The translations under genes were made by a program, and so were the position numbers. A DNA stretch of 5,821 nt, from the NCBI GenBank assembly GCA_030630935.1, contig DAOVMD010000222.1:1-5821 (forward strand), given 5' to 3'. Below, piece by piece: positions 1 to 5,665 of this stretch (within the stretch, counting starts at the first letter, position 1; each line of letters opens with the position of its first letter). The notes below the pieces were generated by a model, which had not been told where the DNA came from, did no database searches, and saw only the letters and a list, made by a program, of their open reading frames with translations. Source of the DNA: Candidatus Mcinerneyibacteriota bacterium. Its GTDB lineage: Bacteria; AUK180; JAQVHJ01.

Positions 1-511
1 GGTCAAGCTTTTCAGAATTTTGTTCAGCAGGAAGATATTTTCTGCTTGAATAAATTGAATTAAGTTTGTAAAAGAAATTAAAAAGCTCCAAAACTTTCCT
101 TTTATTTCCATCTTTTGTAACTTTGTTGAGCACAATTAGTGCGCCAGGATTAAAGGGCAGGGTTAGTACAGAAGTTGTTTTTAAGAATTTATTTATTTTC
201 TGCCTCTTCTTTAATTTCTCAAAATCCTTATATTTTTTGACTTTTAAAATAATACTGTTAAATAAGTCATCGTTGGATAGATCTTTTGGTACCTTTACTT
301 TTAATGTTTTTATCCAATATCTCAATAACTGATTTTCAATTTCATTGAGATCAAATTCCTTTATTTTAATTTTGGAAATACTAAGTAACTTATATATAAT
401 AGCTTTTTGTAAAAGTGAGCGTTTATAGATGTTTTTAAAATTCAAACCTAAGATCTTTCCACACTTCAAGAAATCTTTTCTATCAAGGTTTTTTAGTAAT
501 TTAATAATCAT
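1..511 (-). CDS. Hypothetical basic protein, C-terminus beyond the window
   Basis: An uninterrupted minus-strand reading frame runs from ATG (511-509) off the left edge, giving 170 visible residues beginning MIIKLLKNLDRKDFLKCGK. It starts 14 nt after the stop of the methyltransferase gene, on the same strand, so the two are probably cotranscribed. The Shine-Dalgarno site is poor (only CGGA about 6 nt before the ATG), which suggests translational coupling. The protein is rich in Lys, Ile and Leu, looks largely helical up to about residue 115, and then has a more hydrophobic stretch around TLPFNPGALIVLNKV (about residues 117-131) followed by another Lys-rich part. I see no signal peptide, clear membrane helix, metal motif or catalytic signature, and I do not recognise the family. 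The long open frame, codon use like its neighbours and the operon spacing support a real gene; no function can be assigned. Confidence 0.72.
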   Translation of the reverse strand, partial: MIIKLLKNLDRKDFLKCGKILGLNFKNIYKRSLLQKAIIYKLLSISKIKIKEFDLNEIENQLLRYWIKTLKVKVPKDLSNDDLFNSIILKVKKYKDFEKLKKRQKINKFLKTTSVLTLPFNPGALIVLNKVTKDGNKRKVLELFNFFYKLNSIYSSRKYLPAEQNSEKLD

Positions 512-525
512 AATTTATCCGAAAC

Positions 526-1725
526 TCATTTATTAAGAGAGTAGATAGTATTGAAGTTTCTTCTTTTAATATTCCAGAATGCATCCTTTTTTTCAATAGG
601 TTTAAATGCTGAAGCTATCTCAATTGAATATGATGATAATTTTGGATTGCCAAGATAATGGAAGTCGTCAATATGCTTCTTAATTAAATTCTTTACTCCC
701 TCACTACCATAATGTAAAACTTTACCAGGGAAGACTAAAACTAAACCCCCTGCATTCATTTCCTTATTCCAAATTCCATAGCCGGTTCCAAGTTTATCAT
801 TGGAATTATCTTCATACGTGATAGTGTCCTTTTCAACCACTGAAAGGTAAAACATAAAATCAAGAAGCTTTTTTCGATGGAAATTTTGAGCAAATAACTC
901 ATTTAATTCCCTATCAGGTTTTGCTTCATTTTCAAGCAGGCGTTTAAAAGATTTAAATTTATGAGAGTCCATATGATAATGATTAATTATTGAAGTTACA
1001 CCTTGAAGTCTGAGAAACTTTACATAAGCTAAAGGTTCGCCAACTAATTTTTTATCTGAGATTTTTTTAAACCTAACTAATGTTTCAAAGCCTCGGGTTG
1101 CCAATGGTGCAATCAAAGTCCCATTGGTTTTCAATTGATCAACCCATCTTCTGGATATGTCGGTACATGCGCATGTTACAATGACAGAATTGTATGGAGC
1201 ATAGGTCGGCTCACAAAAACCTCCATCCTTATTAACCATTACTATTTTTTCATAACCGGCACGAGCTAAATTATCCTTTGCAGTTCTGAAAATCCCCCGA
1301 TCAATTTCCATTGTTACTAAGTTTTGCTGTTGCTGCAAAATCTCTGCTAAAATCGCAGCATTGTATCCGCTTCCGGTTCCAATCTCAAGAATTTTCATCC
1401 CTGTTACAATACTACCGGCATCAATCATCATTGCCATTAAAGAAGGTTGTGAAGTGGTTGTATGTATCTCATCTTCTTTAATTGCAACAACTAAAGGTTT
1501 ATCTACATAGATTTTTTTTAACGTTTCATGCTGCGGGTCGGCGTAGTCAATCTCATCCTCTTCCCAGCGTCCATTTTCCAAGGTAAATAATGAGGGGACA
1601 AAGAGATGTCTTTTGACTTTTTTAAATGCATCTAAATAGCGATGTCTTTCCAGGTATCCCTTATGCTGAACCTCTCTAATCATTTTATTATTTAAAAATT
1701 CAATGCTTCTTTCCGTAACACTCAT
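526..1725 (-). CDS. PCMT-family (protein-L-isoaspartate O-methyltransferase-like) SAM methyltransferase with C-terminal extension
   Basis: This 399-residue protein has the PCMT fold, known for methylating isoaspartyl or aspartyl carboxylates with S-adenosylmethionine. Visible signatures in order are FKKVKRHLFVP (34-44), resembling the PCMT VPRxxFVP region; TTTSQPSLMAMM (89-100), matching the SQP substrate-loop motif; SAM motif I ILEIGTGSGYNAA (112-124); the acidic end of strand 2 at VTMEID (137-142); DGG (167-169); APYNSVIVTCA (176-186); and QLKTNGTLIAPL (197-208). Ordinary PCMT enzymes are about 210-220 residues, so residues from about 244 on form an extra domain, with HYGSEGVKNL near its end. 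Long PCMT homologues of this two-part form are known from RiPP gene clusters (graspetide- and FxLD-associated methyltransferases), and the N-terminal part also looks closer to those. No peptide precursor or ATP-grasp gene is visible here, so the substrate is unknown. The start has an AAAAGGA site (1738-1732) 6 nt upstream. Confidence 0.86.
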   Translation of the reverse strand: MSVTERSIEFLNNKMIREVQHKGYLERHRYLDAFKKVKRHLFVPSLFTLENGRWEEDEIDYADPQHETLKKIYVDKPLVVAIKEDEIHTTTSQPSLMAMMIDAGSIVTGMKILEIGTGSGYNAAILAEILQQQQNLVTMEIDRGIFRTAKDNLARAGYEKIVMVNKDGGFCEPTYAPYNSVIVTCACTDISRRWVDQLKTNGTLIAPLATRGFETLVRFKKISDKKLVGEPLAYVKFLRLQGVTSIINHYHMDSHKFKSFKRLLENEAKPDRELNELFAQNFHRKKLLDFMFYLSVVEKDTITYEDNSNDKLGTGYGIWNKEMNAGGLVLVFPGKVLHYGSEGVKNLIKKHIDDFHYLGNPKLSSYSIEIASAFKPIEKKDAFWNIKRRNFNTIYSLNK

Positions 1726-1743
1726 ACTATGTCCTTTTTTATT

Positions 1744-1772
1744 ATTATAAATGATTTTTCTTGAAAATTCAA
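1744..1772 (-). promoter_or_regulatory. Sigma70-type promoter for the methyltransferase gene
   Basis: On the minus strand, TTGAAT (1772-1767) is separated by exactly 17 nt from a perfect TATAAT (1749-1744). The predicted transcription start, about 1737, leaves a leader of only about a dozen nucleotides, so the Shine-Dalgarno AAAAGGA (1738-1732) would sit at the extreme 5' end of the mRNA. No experimental evidence; the match to consensus is strong. Confidence 0.75.
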
Positions 1773-1773
1773 G
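1760..1773. promoter_or_regulatory. Possible operator: inverted repeat over the leftward -35 box
   Basis: CTTGAA (1760-1765) and TTCAAG (1768-1773) are perfect 6-bp inverted arms separated by AA, and they cover the -35 box of the leftward promoter. This is the usual position for a repressor site, but a short inverted repeat in AT-rich DNA can arise by chance, and no regulator gene lies in the window. Confidence 0.3.
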
Positions 1774-1832
1774 TATATTTTTTGAAAATTGAGAAAAAAG
1801 TGAAAAAAGAGATTTAGCTCTAATGTGAAGAG

Positions 1833-1902
1833 CCTCGGGTATTGTGATTGCGCATCATAGATCTAGTGAAGCGTCGAAACCCCCGAAAGGTTAATTTTTT
1901 CA
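1833..1902 (+). repeat. GC-richer structured island, possibly a degenerate dispersed repeat
   Basis: This segment differs in composition from its AT-rich flanks. CCTCGGG (1833-1839) can pair with CCCGAAAGG (1882-1890) as a 7-bp stem with a two-base bulge, with a smaller TGAT/ATCA hairpin (1845-1848, 1854-1857) inside, and the stem is followed by TTAATTTTTT (1891-1900), a terminator-like order on the plus strand. The words GCGCAT (1850-1855), AGATCTAG (1859-1866), GCGTC (1871-1875) and ATTTTTTCA (1894-1902) recur in the same order, inverted, at 5666-5718. It may be a copy of an intergenic repeat family, a terminator, or a small RNA gene; I cannot decide between these. Confidence 0.4.
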
Positions 1903-1939
1903 ATGTCGCGATTTCGTATATACGAAATCGCGACATTGA
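1900..1939. repeat. Perfect 40-bp palindrome without spacer
   Basis: Positions 1900-1919 and 1920-1939 are exact reverse complements with no loop; the inner left arm (1901-1919) reads CAATGTCGCGATTTCGTAT and the centre is TATATA. The pairing stops at 1899/1940. A further CATTG copy at 1940-1944 follows directly. The run T6 lies on its left side and no T run lies on its right, so it is not a standard terminator for either strand. It could be a cruciform or long RNA hairpin, the core of an intergenic repeat, a large operator between the divergent promoters, or an assembly or amplification artefact. Confidence 0.9.
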
Positions 1940-2039
1940 CATTGCCATAGAGAATATAAGATTAATGGTTGAAATACTAATGTGTAGTTTTATAGATATA
2001 AAATGCTCAATACCAATCTTTTATTATTATAAAAAATAC

Positions 2040-2068
2040 TTGAAAAAGCTGCTAATACAATGTATAAT
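2040..2068 (+). promoter_or_regulatory. Sigma70-type promoter for the five-gene operon
   Basis: TTGAAA (2040-2045) and a perfect TATAAT (2063-2068) are 17 nt apart, and an A/T-only tract (2020-2037) just upstream could serve as an UP element. The predicted start near 2075 gives a leader of about 14 nt that carries AAAAGGAG (2076-2083). The promoter lies about 100 nt downstream of the 40-bp palindrome, so the palindrome would not be in this mRNA. Confidence 0.78.
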
Positions 2069-2072
2069 TAGC
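2051..2072. promoter_or_regulatory. Possible operator: dyad around the rightward -10 box
   Basis: GCTAAT (2051-2056) and ATTAGC (2067-2072) are perfect inverted arms 10 nt apart, and ATACAATGTAT between them forms an inner near-palindrome. The dyad covers the -10 box, a position that would block transcription when bound. With a CDF exporter in the operon a metal-responsive repressor is conceivable, but the sequence names none. Confidence 0.35.
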
Positions 2073-2088
2073 GTTAAAAGGAGTATAC

Positions 2089-2466
2089 ATGAAAATAGAT
2101 TTTTATTATAATGGTCCAATCCAGGATTTTAAATCACTCAAAGATACTTTGAAGAGACTCTTAAAGGAATTAGTACCAAATTTTGAGATCAGTTATTTAT
2201 TAATTAAAGATGATGCATCAGCAAAGAAATTCCGTGTGCCCGGTATTCCCACGATTAAATTTAACGGTCGTGATATTGATACTGAAAGGCGTAATGAGCG
2301 AACATATTCATCGTCACCCAGGAAGTATCATAATAAGGATGGACATATTCTGGATTCACCGCCTGAAGAGATGATCCTTGAAGCAATTAAGGAGTATGTA
2401 AAAGATTCAGAGACTTTTCATATTGAGGTAAAAGGAGTCAAGAAAGGAGATACACCTATTTGTTAA
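2089..2466 (+). CDS. Thioredoxin-fold protein lacking the family's active-site cysteines
   Basis: This 125-residue protein is the first gene of the operon, with a strong AAAAGGAG site 5 nt before the ATG. It resembles the small thioredoxin-like proteins often annotated as DF-family (seleno)proteins: an N-terminal beta strand MKIDFYY, helix 15-29, a second strand ISYLLIKD (34-41), the cis-proline segment VPGIPTIKFNGRDID (50-64, P54), and a C-terminal helix PPEEMILEAIKEYV (91-104). In that family, as I recall it, a Cys follows strand 1 (CPN-type motif) and another precedes an RxY motif; here those places read NGP (8-10) and SSSPRKY (74-80), with no Cys. The only cysteine is C125, the last residue, on a Lys-rich tail. 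It is thus unlikely to be a standard dithiol redox enzyme and may bind a partner or a metal. The family call rests on the IPT and NGRD region. Confidence 0.75.
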   Translation: MKIDFYYNGPIQDFKSLKDTLKRLLKELVPNFEISYLLIKDDASAKKFRVPGIPTIKFNGRDIDTERRNERTYSSSPRKYHNKDGHILDSPPEEMILEAIKEYVKDSETFHIEVKGVKKGDTPIC

Positions 2467-2472
2467 AGGAAG
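2465..2472 (+). promoter_or_regulatory. Shine-Dalgarno site deciding the transporter start
   Basis: AAAGGAAG at 2465-2472 sits 8 nt before ATG 2481. This favours that ATG over the in-frame TTG at 2460, which would overlap the preceding gene's stop codon and has less well-placed upstream purines. Confidence 0.7.
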
Positions 2473-2480
2473 TAAATAAG

Positions 2481-3416
2481 ATGAATAAATCTGAAGATTG
2501 TGTTTCACCTCATTCTCATTTGATTCCGTCTGGAGATCGAGCTGCTAAGAAACGCGGTTTGATATTAAGTATCCTAATTACATTTGTAATAATGCTGCTT
2601 GAAGTTGTAGGCGGTATATTGACAAAGAGTCTTGCATTAATCTCTGATGCCGGTCATATGCTGACACATTTCGTAGCTTTGGGAATAAGTTTATTTGCAA
2701 TTATAATAGCTGAGAAACCACCAACATCCCGAAAAACCTTCGGGTATTTAAGGTATGAGATTTTGGCCGCCTTATTCAATTCAATTTTTTTATTTGCATT
2801 AACTGCTTATATTCTTTACGAAGCTTATGAACGGATTTTAAATCCTGAATCAATTAAAGGTTTTGAGATGTTTATCGTGGCGTTATTAGGGCTTATTGCA
2901 AATATCTCTTCAGGTATAATTTTGTTTAAGGTTTCACATGGTGACTTAAATATTCGGAGTGCGTTTCTGCATATGATAGGAGATACTGTATCATCAGTAG
3001 GAGTTGTAATTGCTGCAATAATAATTCATTTCACTAACTTTAATATTTTAGATCCAATAATCAGTGTTGTAATCGCGGTGTTAATTGCGGTTTGGGGGAT
3101 AAAACTTTTTAATGAGGCGGTTAATATTTTGATGCAGGGAATTCCAAAAGAAATTAAAATTGAGAATGTTGAAGAAGCAATCAGGGGAATTCCACAAGTG
3201 GAAGAAGTTCACGATACTCATATTTGGGCAATCTCTTCAAAGATGTTTGTTTTAACAGCGCATTTAATTGTTAATGATATGAATGTTTCAGATACGGAGA
3301 AATTATTAAAAACTATCAATACAAAATTACTTGACGAATTTGAGATATTTCATACAACAATTCAATTTGAAACCAGGGGAAAGAAGGACTTTAAACTCGA
3401 TGATAAAAAGGTTTAA
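2481..3416 (+). CDS. Cation diffusion facilitator (CDF), CzcD/ZitB-like metal exporter
   Basis: This 311-residue inner-membrane protein should exchange a divalent metal such as Zn2+ for protons and export it from the cytoplasm. The N-terminus carries His11 and His13 before the first membrane helix (about 26-48). Helix 2 starts with SLALISDAGHMLTH (50-63); further helices lie at about 95-117, 128-150, 163-190 and 195-215. Helix 5 has the classic HMIGD motif (H164 and D168), and the cytoplasmic C-terminal domain has VHDTHIWAIS, the HDxHxW signature of this branch. Length is normal for the family. Helix 2 is odd: CzcD/ZitB relatives have HxxxD, while here the motif is H59-M-L-T-H63, so the Asp ligand is replaced by His. 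It follows the thioredoxin-like gene by 14 nt and precedes the propeller gene by 5 nt. Metal specificity cannot be read from sequence alone. Confidence 0.93.
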   Translation: MNKSEDCVSPHSHLIPSGDRAAKKRGLILSILITFVIMLLEVVGGILTKSLALISDAGHMLTHFVALGISLFAIIIAEKPPTSRKTFGYLRYEILAALFNSIFLFALTAYILYEAYERILNPESIKGFEMFIVALLGLIANISSGIILFKVSHGDLNIRSAFLHMIGDTVSSVGVVIAAIIIHFTNFNILDPIISVVIAVLIAVWGIKLFNEAVNILMQGIPKEIKIENVEEAIRGIPQVEEVHDTHIWAISSKMFVLTAHLIVNDMNVSDTEKLLKTINTKLLDEFEIFHTTIQFETRGKKDFKLDDKKV

Positions 3417-3421
3417 TTAAA

Positions 3422-4519
3422 GTGAGAAAATCAAAAGGAAGCAGATGGATGAGTTGGTTTTTAGCAGGAAGTTTTTCTTTCTTAATTATTCTTACATTTT
3501 ATATGGTCGGGAGACAATTAGTGAGATATATAAAATACCATAGTCCAATTACCTCAATTTATATTACTCCTGATTCAGAGAATATCTATGTTTCAATTAG
3601 ATATCATGCCCGGACTTATTTGTTCTTTTCAGAAGATCAGGGCGAGAGCTGGAAGAATATTACACCAGAGTATTTTTTTCTGAAACAGAATAAGATAAAT
3701 GATATCCTTTTTATCTTCGGGAAAGAAGGTTTTCCAGGATTCATTGGTTTAATAACCCAGAACTCATTTTTTATTTCAAATAATTTTGGAAACGATTGGG
3801 AAAGGAACATTTTTCAGAATGAGATCAAGGTCTTTTTGGTCCGGCAGAATCCATTTCAGCTAAATGAATTTTTATTAGCGTCTTTTGATGGAATTTACTT
3901 TACAAATAACTATGGTAAGGACCTTCGTCATATTACGGAAGGTTTTAAGCATCAGGATTCAGATGTAAGTTTTTATATCAAGGACCTGGAGTTTTCAGGA
4001 ACCCCAGGAGTGATTTATTTTGTTTCTTACGATTCATTATTCAAGAGTTCGAATAGCGGTTTTTCCTGGATGAAGATTCCATCCTCAAGGAGATTTTATT
4101 ATCAGTTGGAGATTGATTCAAAAAATAAAAAGCATCTTTTTGTCGGGATCTCTAATGGTGGAATCTTAGAGACTGAGAATAGCGGATATACCTGGGAATA
4201 CCTCGATGACCGTCTTCCAATTGCTTATAAGAAAAATATTAGATGCTTCTTCCTGAAAATTAATCCTTATGATAGTGATTTAATTTTTGCTTCCGTTGAA
4301 TCGGAAGATGATATCCCGGTTAATCTCAGGAGTGTAGATGGCGGGGAGACTTGGGAACGTTTGGAATTACAAGAGAAGTTCGATCCAAATACAATAATGA
4401 TATTTGGAAAGAGTAGCAATATTTATGTAGGAACTGCTTCAGGTAAGTTGTTCCTTTCAAAAGATAAGGGAACTACCTGGCGTCAATTAAAATTTAAAAT
4501 AGAGAGGCTAATAAAATGA
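3422..4519 (+). CDS. Membrane-anchored Asp-box (BNR-like) beta-propeller protein
   Basis: This protein has up to 365 residues, with a basic N-terminus (MRKSKGSR), one hydrophobic helix (about 12-30) and a long exported part. The helix has no lipobox and probably acts as an uncleaved anchor. Seven Asp-box repeats of the SxDxGxTW type are visible: SEDQGESW (70-77), SNNFGNDW (119-126), TNNYGKDL (161-168, Trp replaced by Leu), SSNSGFSW (209-216), TENSGYTW (251-258), SVDGGETW (304-311) and SKDKGTTW (346-353). They predict a propeller of about seven blades, as in sialidase-like, Vps10 or YCF48-type proteins. No sialidase arginine triad or other catalytic signature is evident, so a binding or assembly role outside the membrane is more likely than hydrolysis. 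The start is uncertain: GTG 3422 has AAAAAGG 10 nt upstream, but ATG 3449 has AAAAGGA about 9 nt upstream and would give 356 residues. Its stop overlaps the next start as ATGA. Confidence 0.85.
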   Translation: MRKSKGSRWMSWFLAGSFSFLIILTFYMVGRQLVRYIKYHSPITSIYITPDSENIYVSIRYHARTYLFFSEDQGESWKNITPEYFFLKQNKINDILFIFGKEGFPGFIGLITQNSFFISNNFGNDWERNIFQNEIKVFLVRQNPFQLNEFLLASFDGIYFTNNYGKDLRHITEGFKHQDSDVSFYIKDLEFSGTPGVIYFVSYDSLFKSSNSGFSWMKIPSSRRFYYQLEIDSKNKKHLFVGISNGGILETENSGYTWEYLDDRLPIAYKKNIRCFFLKINPYDSDLIFASVESEDDIPVNLRSVDGGETWERLELQEKFDPNTIMIFGKSSNIYVGTASGKLFLSKDKGTTWRQLKFKIERLIK

Positions 4520-5202
4520 AAAGAAAGATTAAAGCAATTTTCTTTGATGCAGGAAATACCATCCTCTTCATTAATTTTAAAGTAATTAAGAAAATACTTG
4601 AGGAGAATGGAATAAAAACTTCATTGACAGATCTAAAAGAATCCGAACTGAAATGGAGAACTTCTTTGGAGGAGAATATTGAAGAGTTTCAACATCTTAA
4701 GGATAAGGAAATGTTACCATTTTATTTCTCTCTAATTATCAAAGCCATGAGTCTGGATAAGGATACTGAGGAACTGGTGGTTTCTGAAATAATTAAGAGA
4801 CATAAGAAAAAAATGCTCTGGTCAATTTTCCCCAGCTCTGTTTATAAAGTAATAAAAGAGCTCAGGAAACGTGATTACCTGGTCGGAATAATCTCAAATT
4901 CTGATGGTCGTTTAGTAAACCAGTTAAAGAGCATGAAGATTTGGGAACTATTTGATACAGTGGTTGATTCAAGGGAAGTTGGAGTTGAGAAACCGGACCC
5001 GGAGATATTTGAGATTGCATTAAATAGATTAAAAGTTGATCCTGAAGAAGCAATTTATATCGGGGATATCTATTCGATTGATATTAAACCGGCACAAAGA
5101 ATTGGGATGAAAGCTATCCTTTTTGATCCGGGTGATTTCTTCGGGCATTTACATTGCCCCAGGATAAAAAGAATTAAAGACGTTTTTGATTTCCTGGAAT
5201 AG
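4516..5202 (+). CDS. HAD-superfamily hydrolase with atypical motif I
   Basis: This 228-residue cytoplasmic protein has all four HAD landmarks: motif I IFFDAGNTI (8-16) with nucleophile D11, a helical cap (about 20-100), motif II GIISNSD with S127, the motif III lysine in EKPDPEIF (K159), and motif IV YIGDIYSID with D184 and D189. This is subfamily I architecture with a helical cap between motifs I and II, at normal length. In HAD phosphatases motif I is DxD, with the second Asp as general acid/base; here that place is G13. DxG-type motif I is known in some HAD branches (haloacid dehalogenase itself has DxY), so this may not be an ordinary phosphomonoesterase; substrate unknown. The ATG overlaps the propeller gene's TGA by 4 nt and GAGAGG (4502-4507) lies 8 nt upstream, so translation is probably coupled. 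Confidence 0.9.
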   Translation: MKRKIKAIFFDAGNTILFINFKVIKKILEENGIKTSLTDLKESELKWRTSLEENIEEFQHLKDKEMLPFYFSLIIKAMSLDKDTEELVVSEIIKRHKKKMLWSIFPSSVYKVIKELRKRDYLVGIISNSDGRLVNQLKSMKIWELFDTVVDSREVGVEKPDPEIFEIALNRLKVDPEEAIYIGDIYSIDIKPAQRIGMKAILFDPGDFFGHLHCPRIKRIKDVFDFLE

Positions 5203-5231
5203 TTTAAATAATTTAATGGAGGTACGAAATC

Positions 5232-5612
5232 ATGAATGATTCATTTAGAAAAGTCTTCCTTATTTTAATTTTTTGTGGTACTATAATCATGTCGATAACT
5301 GTATTATGGTTATATAGATTAGAATTAACTTCTTTAAGAATAAACGAAGAGAGAATTGAAAAAATTAAATGTATAGATGAAATTGAACTTCAATCCTTTA
5401 AAATGTTCTTTAATATGAGAAGAAACTATCCTTTGGGTTATATTATTTTAGCATTTACTGTCGGGCTTAATTTTACTTGGTTATTTTTTACTTTTTATCA
5501 AAAAAAATGTCCCAACTGTCATAAATGGGTTTCAAAAGAAACAATTTATTGCGGCTTTTGTAAACAAGATTTAAAATCTCAAAGATCAAAGGAACCATTA
5601 AACCCGGGTTAG
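5232..5612 (+). CDS. Small two-helix membrane protein with C-terminal zinc ribbon
   Basis: This 126-residue protein has a first membrane helix at about 7-28, a charged 35-residue stretch (29-65), a second helix at about 67-89, and then a cytosol-type zinc ribbon: CPNC (93-96) and CGFC (107-110), ten residues apart, closed by a short polar tail. CPxC...CGxC ribbons usually bind one structural Zn2+, as in zinc-ribbon tails of many membrane proteins. The two-helix topology puts N-terminus and ribbon on the same side; the positive residues around both ends (R6, K7; K91, K92) favour the cytoplasm, with the charged middle outside. A near-perfect GGAGGT (5218-5223) is 8 nt before the ATG. It starts 29 nt after the HAD gene and likely closes the operon, though the larger gap leaves room for separate control. 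I do not recognise a named family. Confidence 0.82.
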   Translation: MNDSFRKVFLILIFCGTIIMSITVLWLYRLELTSLRINEERIEKIKCIDEIELQSFKMFFNMRRNYPLGYIILAFTVGLNFTWLFFTFYQKKCPNCHKWVSKETIYCGFCKQDLKSQRSKEPLNPG

Positions 5613-5620
5613 ATTGTTGT

Positions 5621-5657
5621 ATCCTGTTCAAGCAACAAAGTTGCTTGAGAATAGGAT
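5621..5657 (+). terminator. Strong hairpin after the operon, without a T run
   Basis: TCAAGCAAC (5628-5636), loop AAA, and GTTGCTTGA (5640-5648) form a perfect 9-bp stem, and ATCCT (5621-5625) with AGGAT (5653-5657) add an outer 5-bp stem across an internal loop. It lies 8 nt after the last stop codon, where a transcript end or mRNA-stabilising hairpin is expected. No T run follows on either strand, so it is not a canonical intrinsic terminator; 3' end protection or a repeat-derived hairpin fits as well. Confidence 0.5.
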
Positions 5658-5665
5658 TAACGGGA

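Larger units (their letters stand above)
1726..2088. other. Divergent intergenic control region
   Basis: This 363-nt stretch between divergent genes contains no credible protein gene. From left to right it holds the leftward promoter with a small inverted repeat, an A-rich stretch (1791-1810), a GC-richer island with potential RNA structure ending in T6 (1833-1900), a perfect 40-bp palindrome (1900-1939), about 100 nt of AT-rich sequence with nothing clear in it, an A/T tract (2018-2037) that could act as an UP element, and the rightward promoter with its own inverted repeat. Confidence 0.85.

Noticed and set aside
123-332. Plus-strand open frame of about 70 codons.
   Set aside because: It lies antisense within the left-edge minus-strand gene, has no ribosome site, and shows a low-complexity Phe/Leu-rich translation typical of a shadow frame.
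1833-2088. A metal riboswitch upstream of the CDF operon.
   Set aside because: The predicted operon transcript starts near 2075 with a 14-nt leader, so the structured island would not be in the mRNA, and I see no match to the known czcD/NiCo or manganese riboswitch cores.
1848-2111. Plus-strand open frame of 87 codons across the divergent region.
   Set aside because: It translates the 40-bp palindrome and the operon promoter, overlaps the start of the thioredoxin-like gene in another frame, and has no convincing Shine-Dalgarno site.
3422-4519. Sialidase annotation for the Asp-box protein.
   Set aside because: Asp boxes are structural and occur in many propellers; the arginine triad, the FRIP motif and catalytic residues of sialidases are not apparent.
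4862-5053. Minus-strand open frame of 63 codons inside the HAD gene.
   Set aside because: It is antisense to conserved HAD motifs II to IV and has no independent support.
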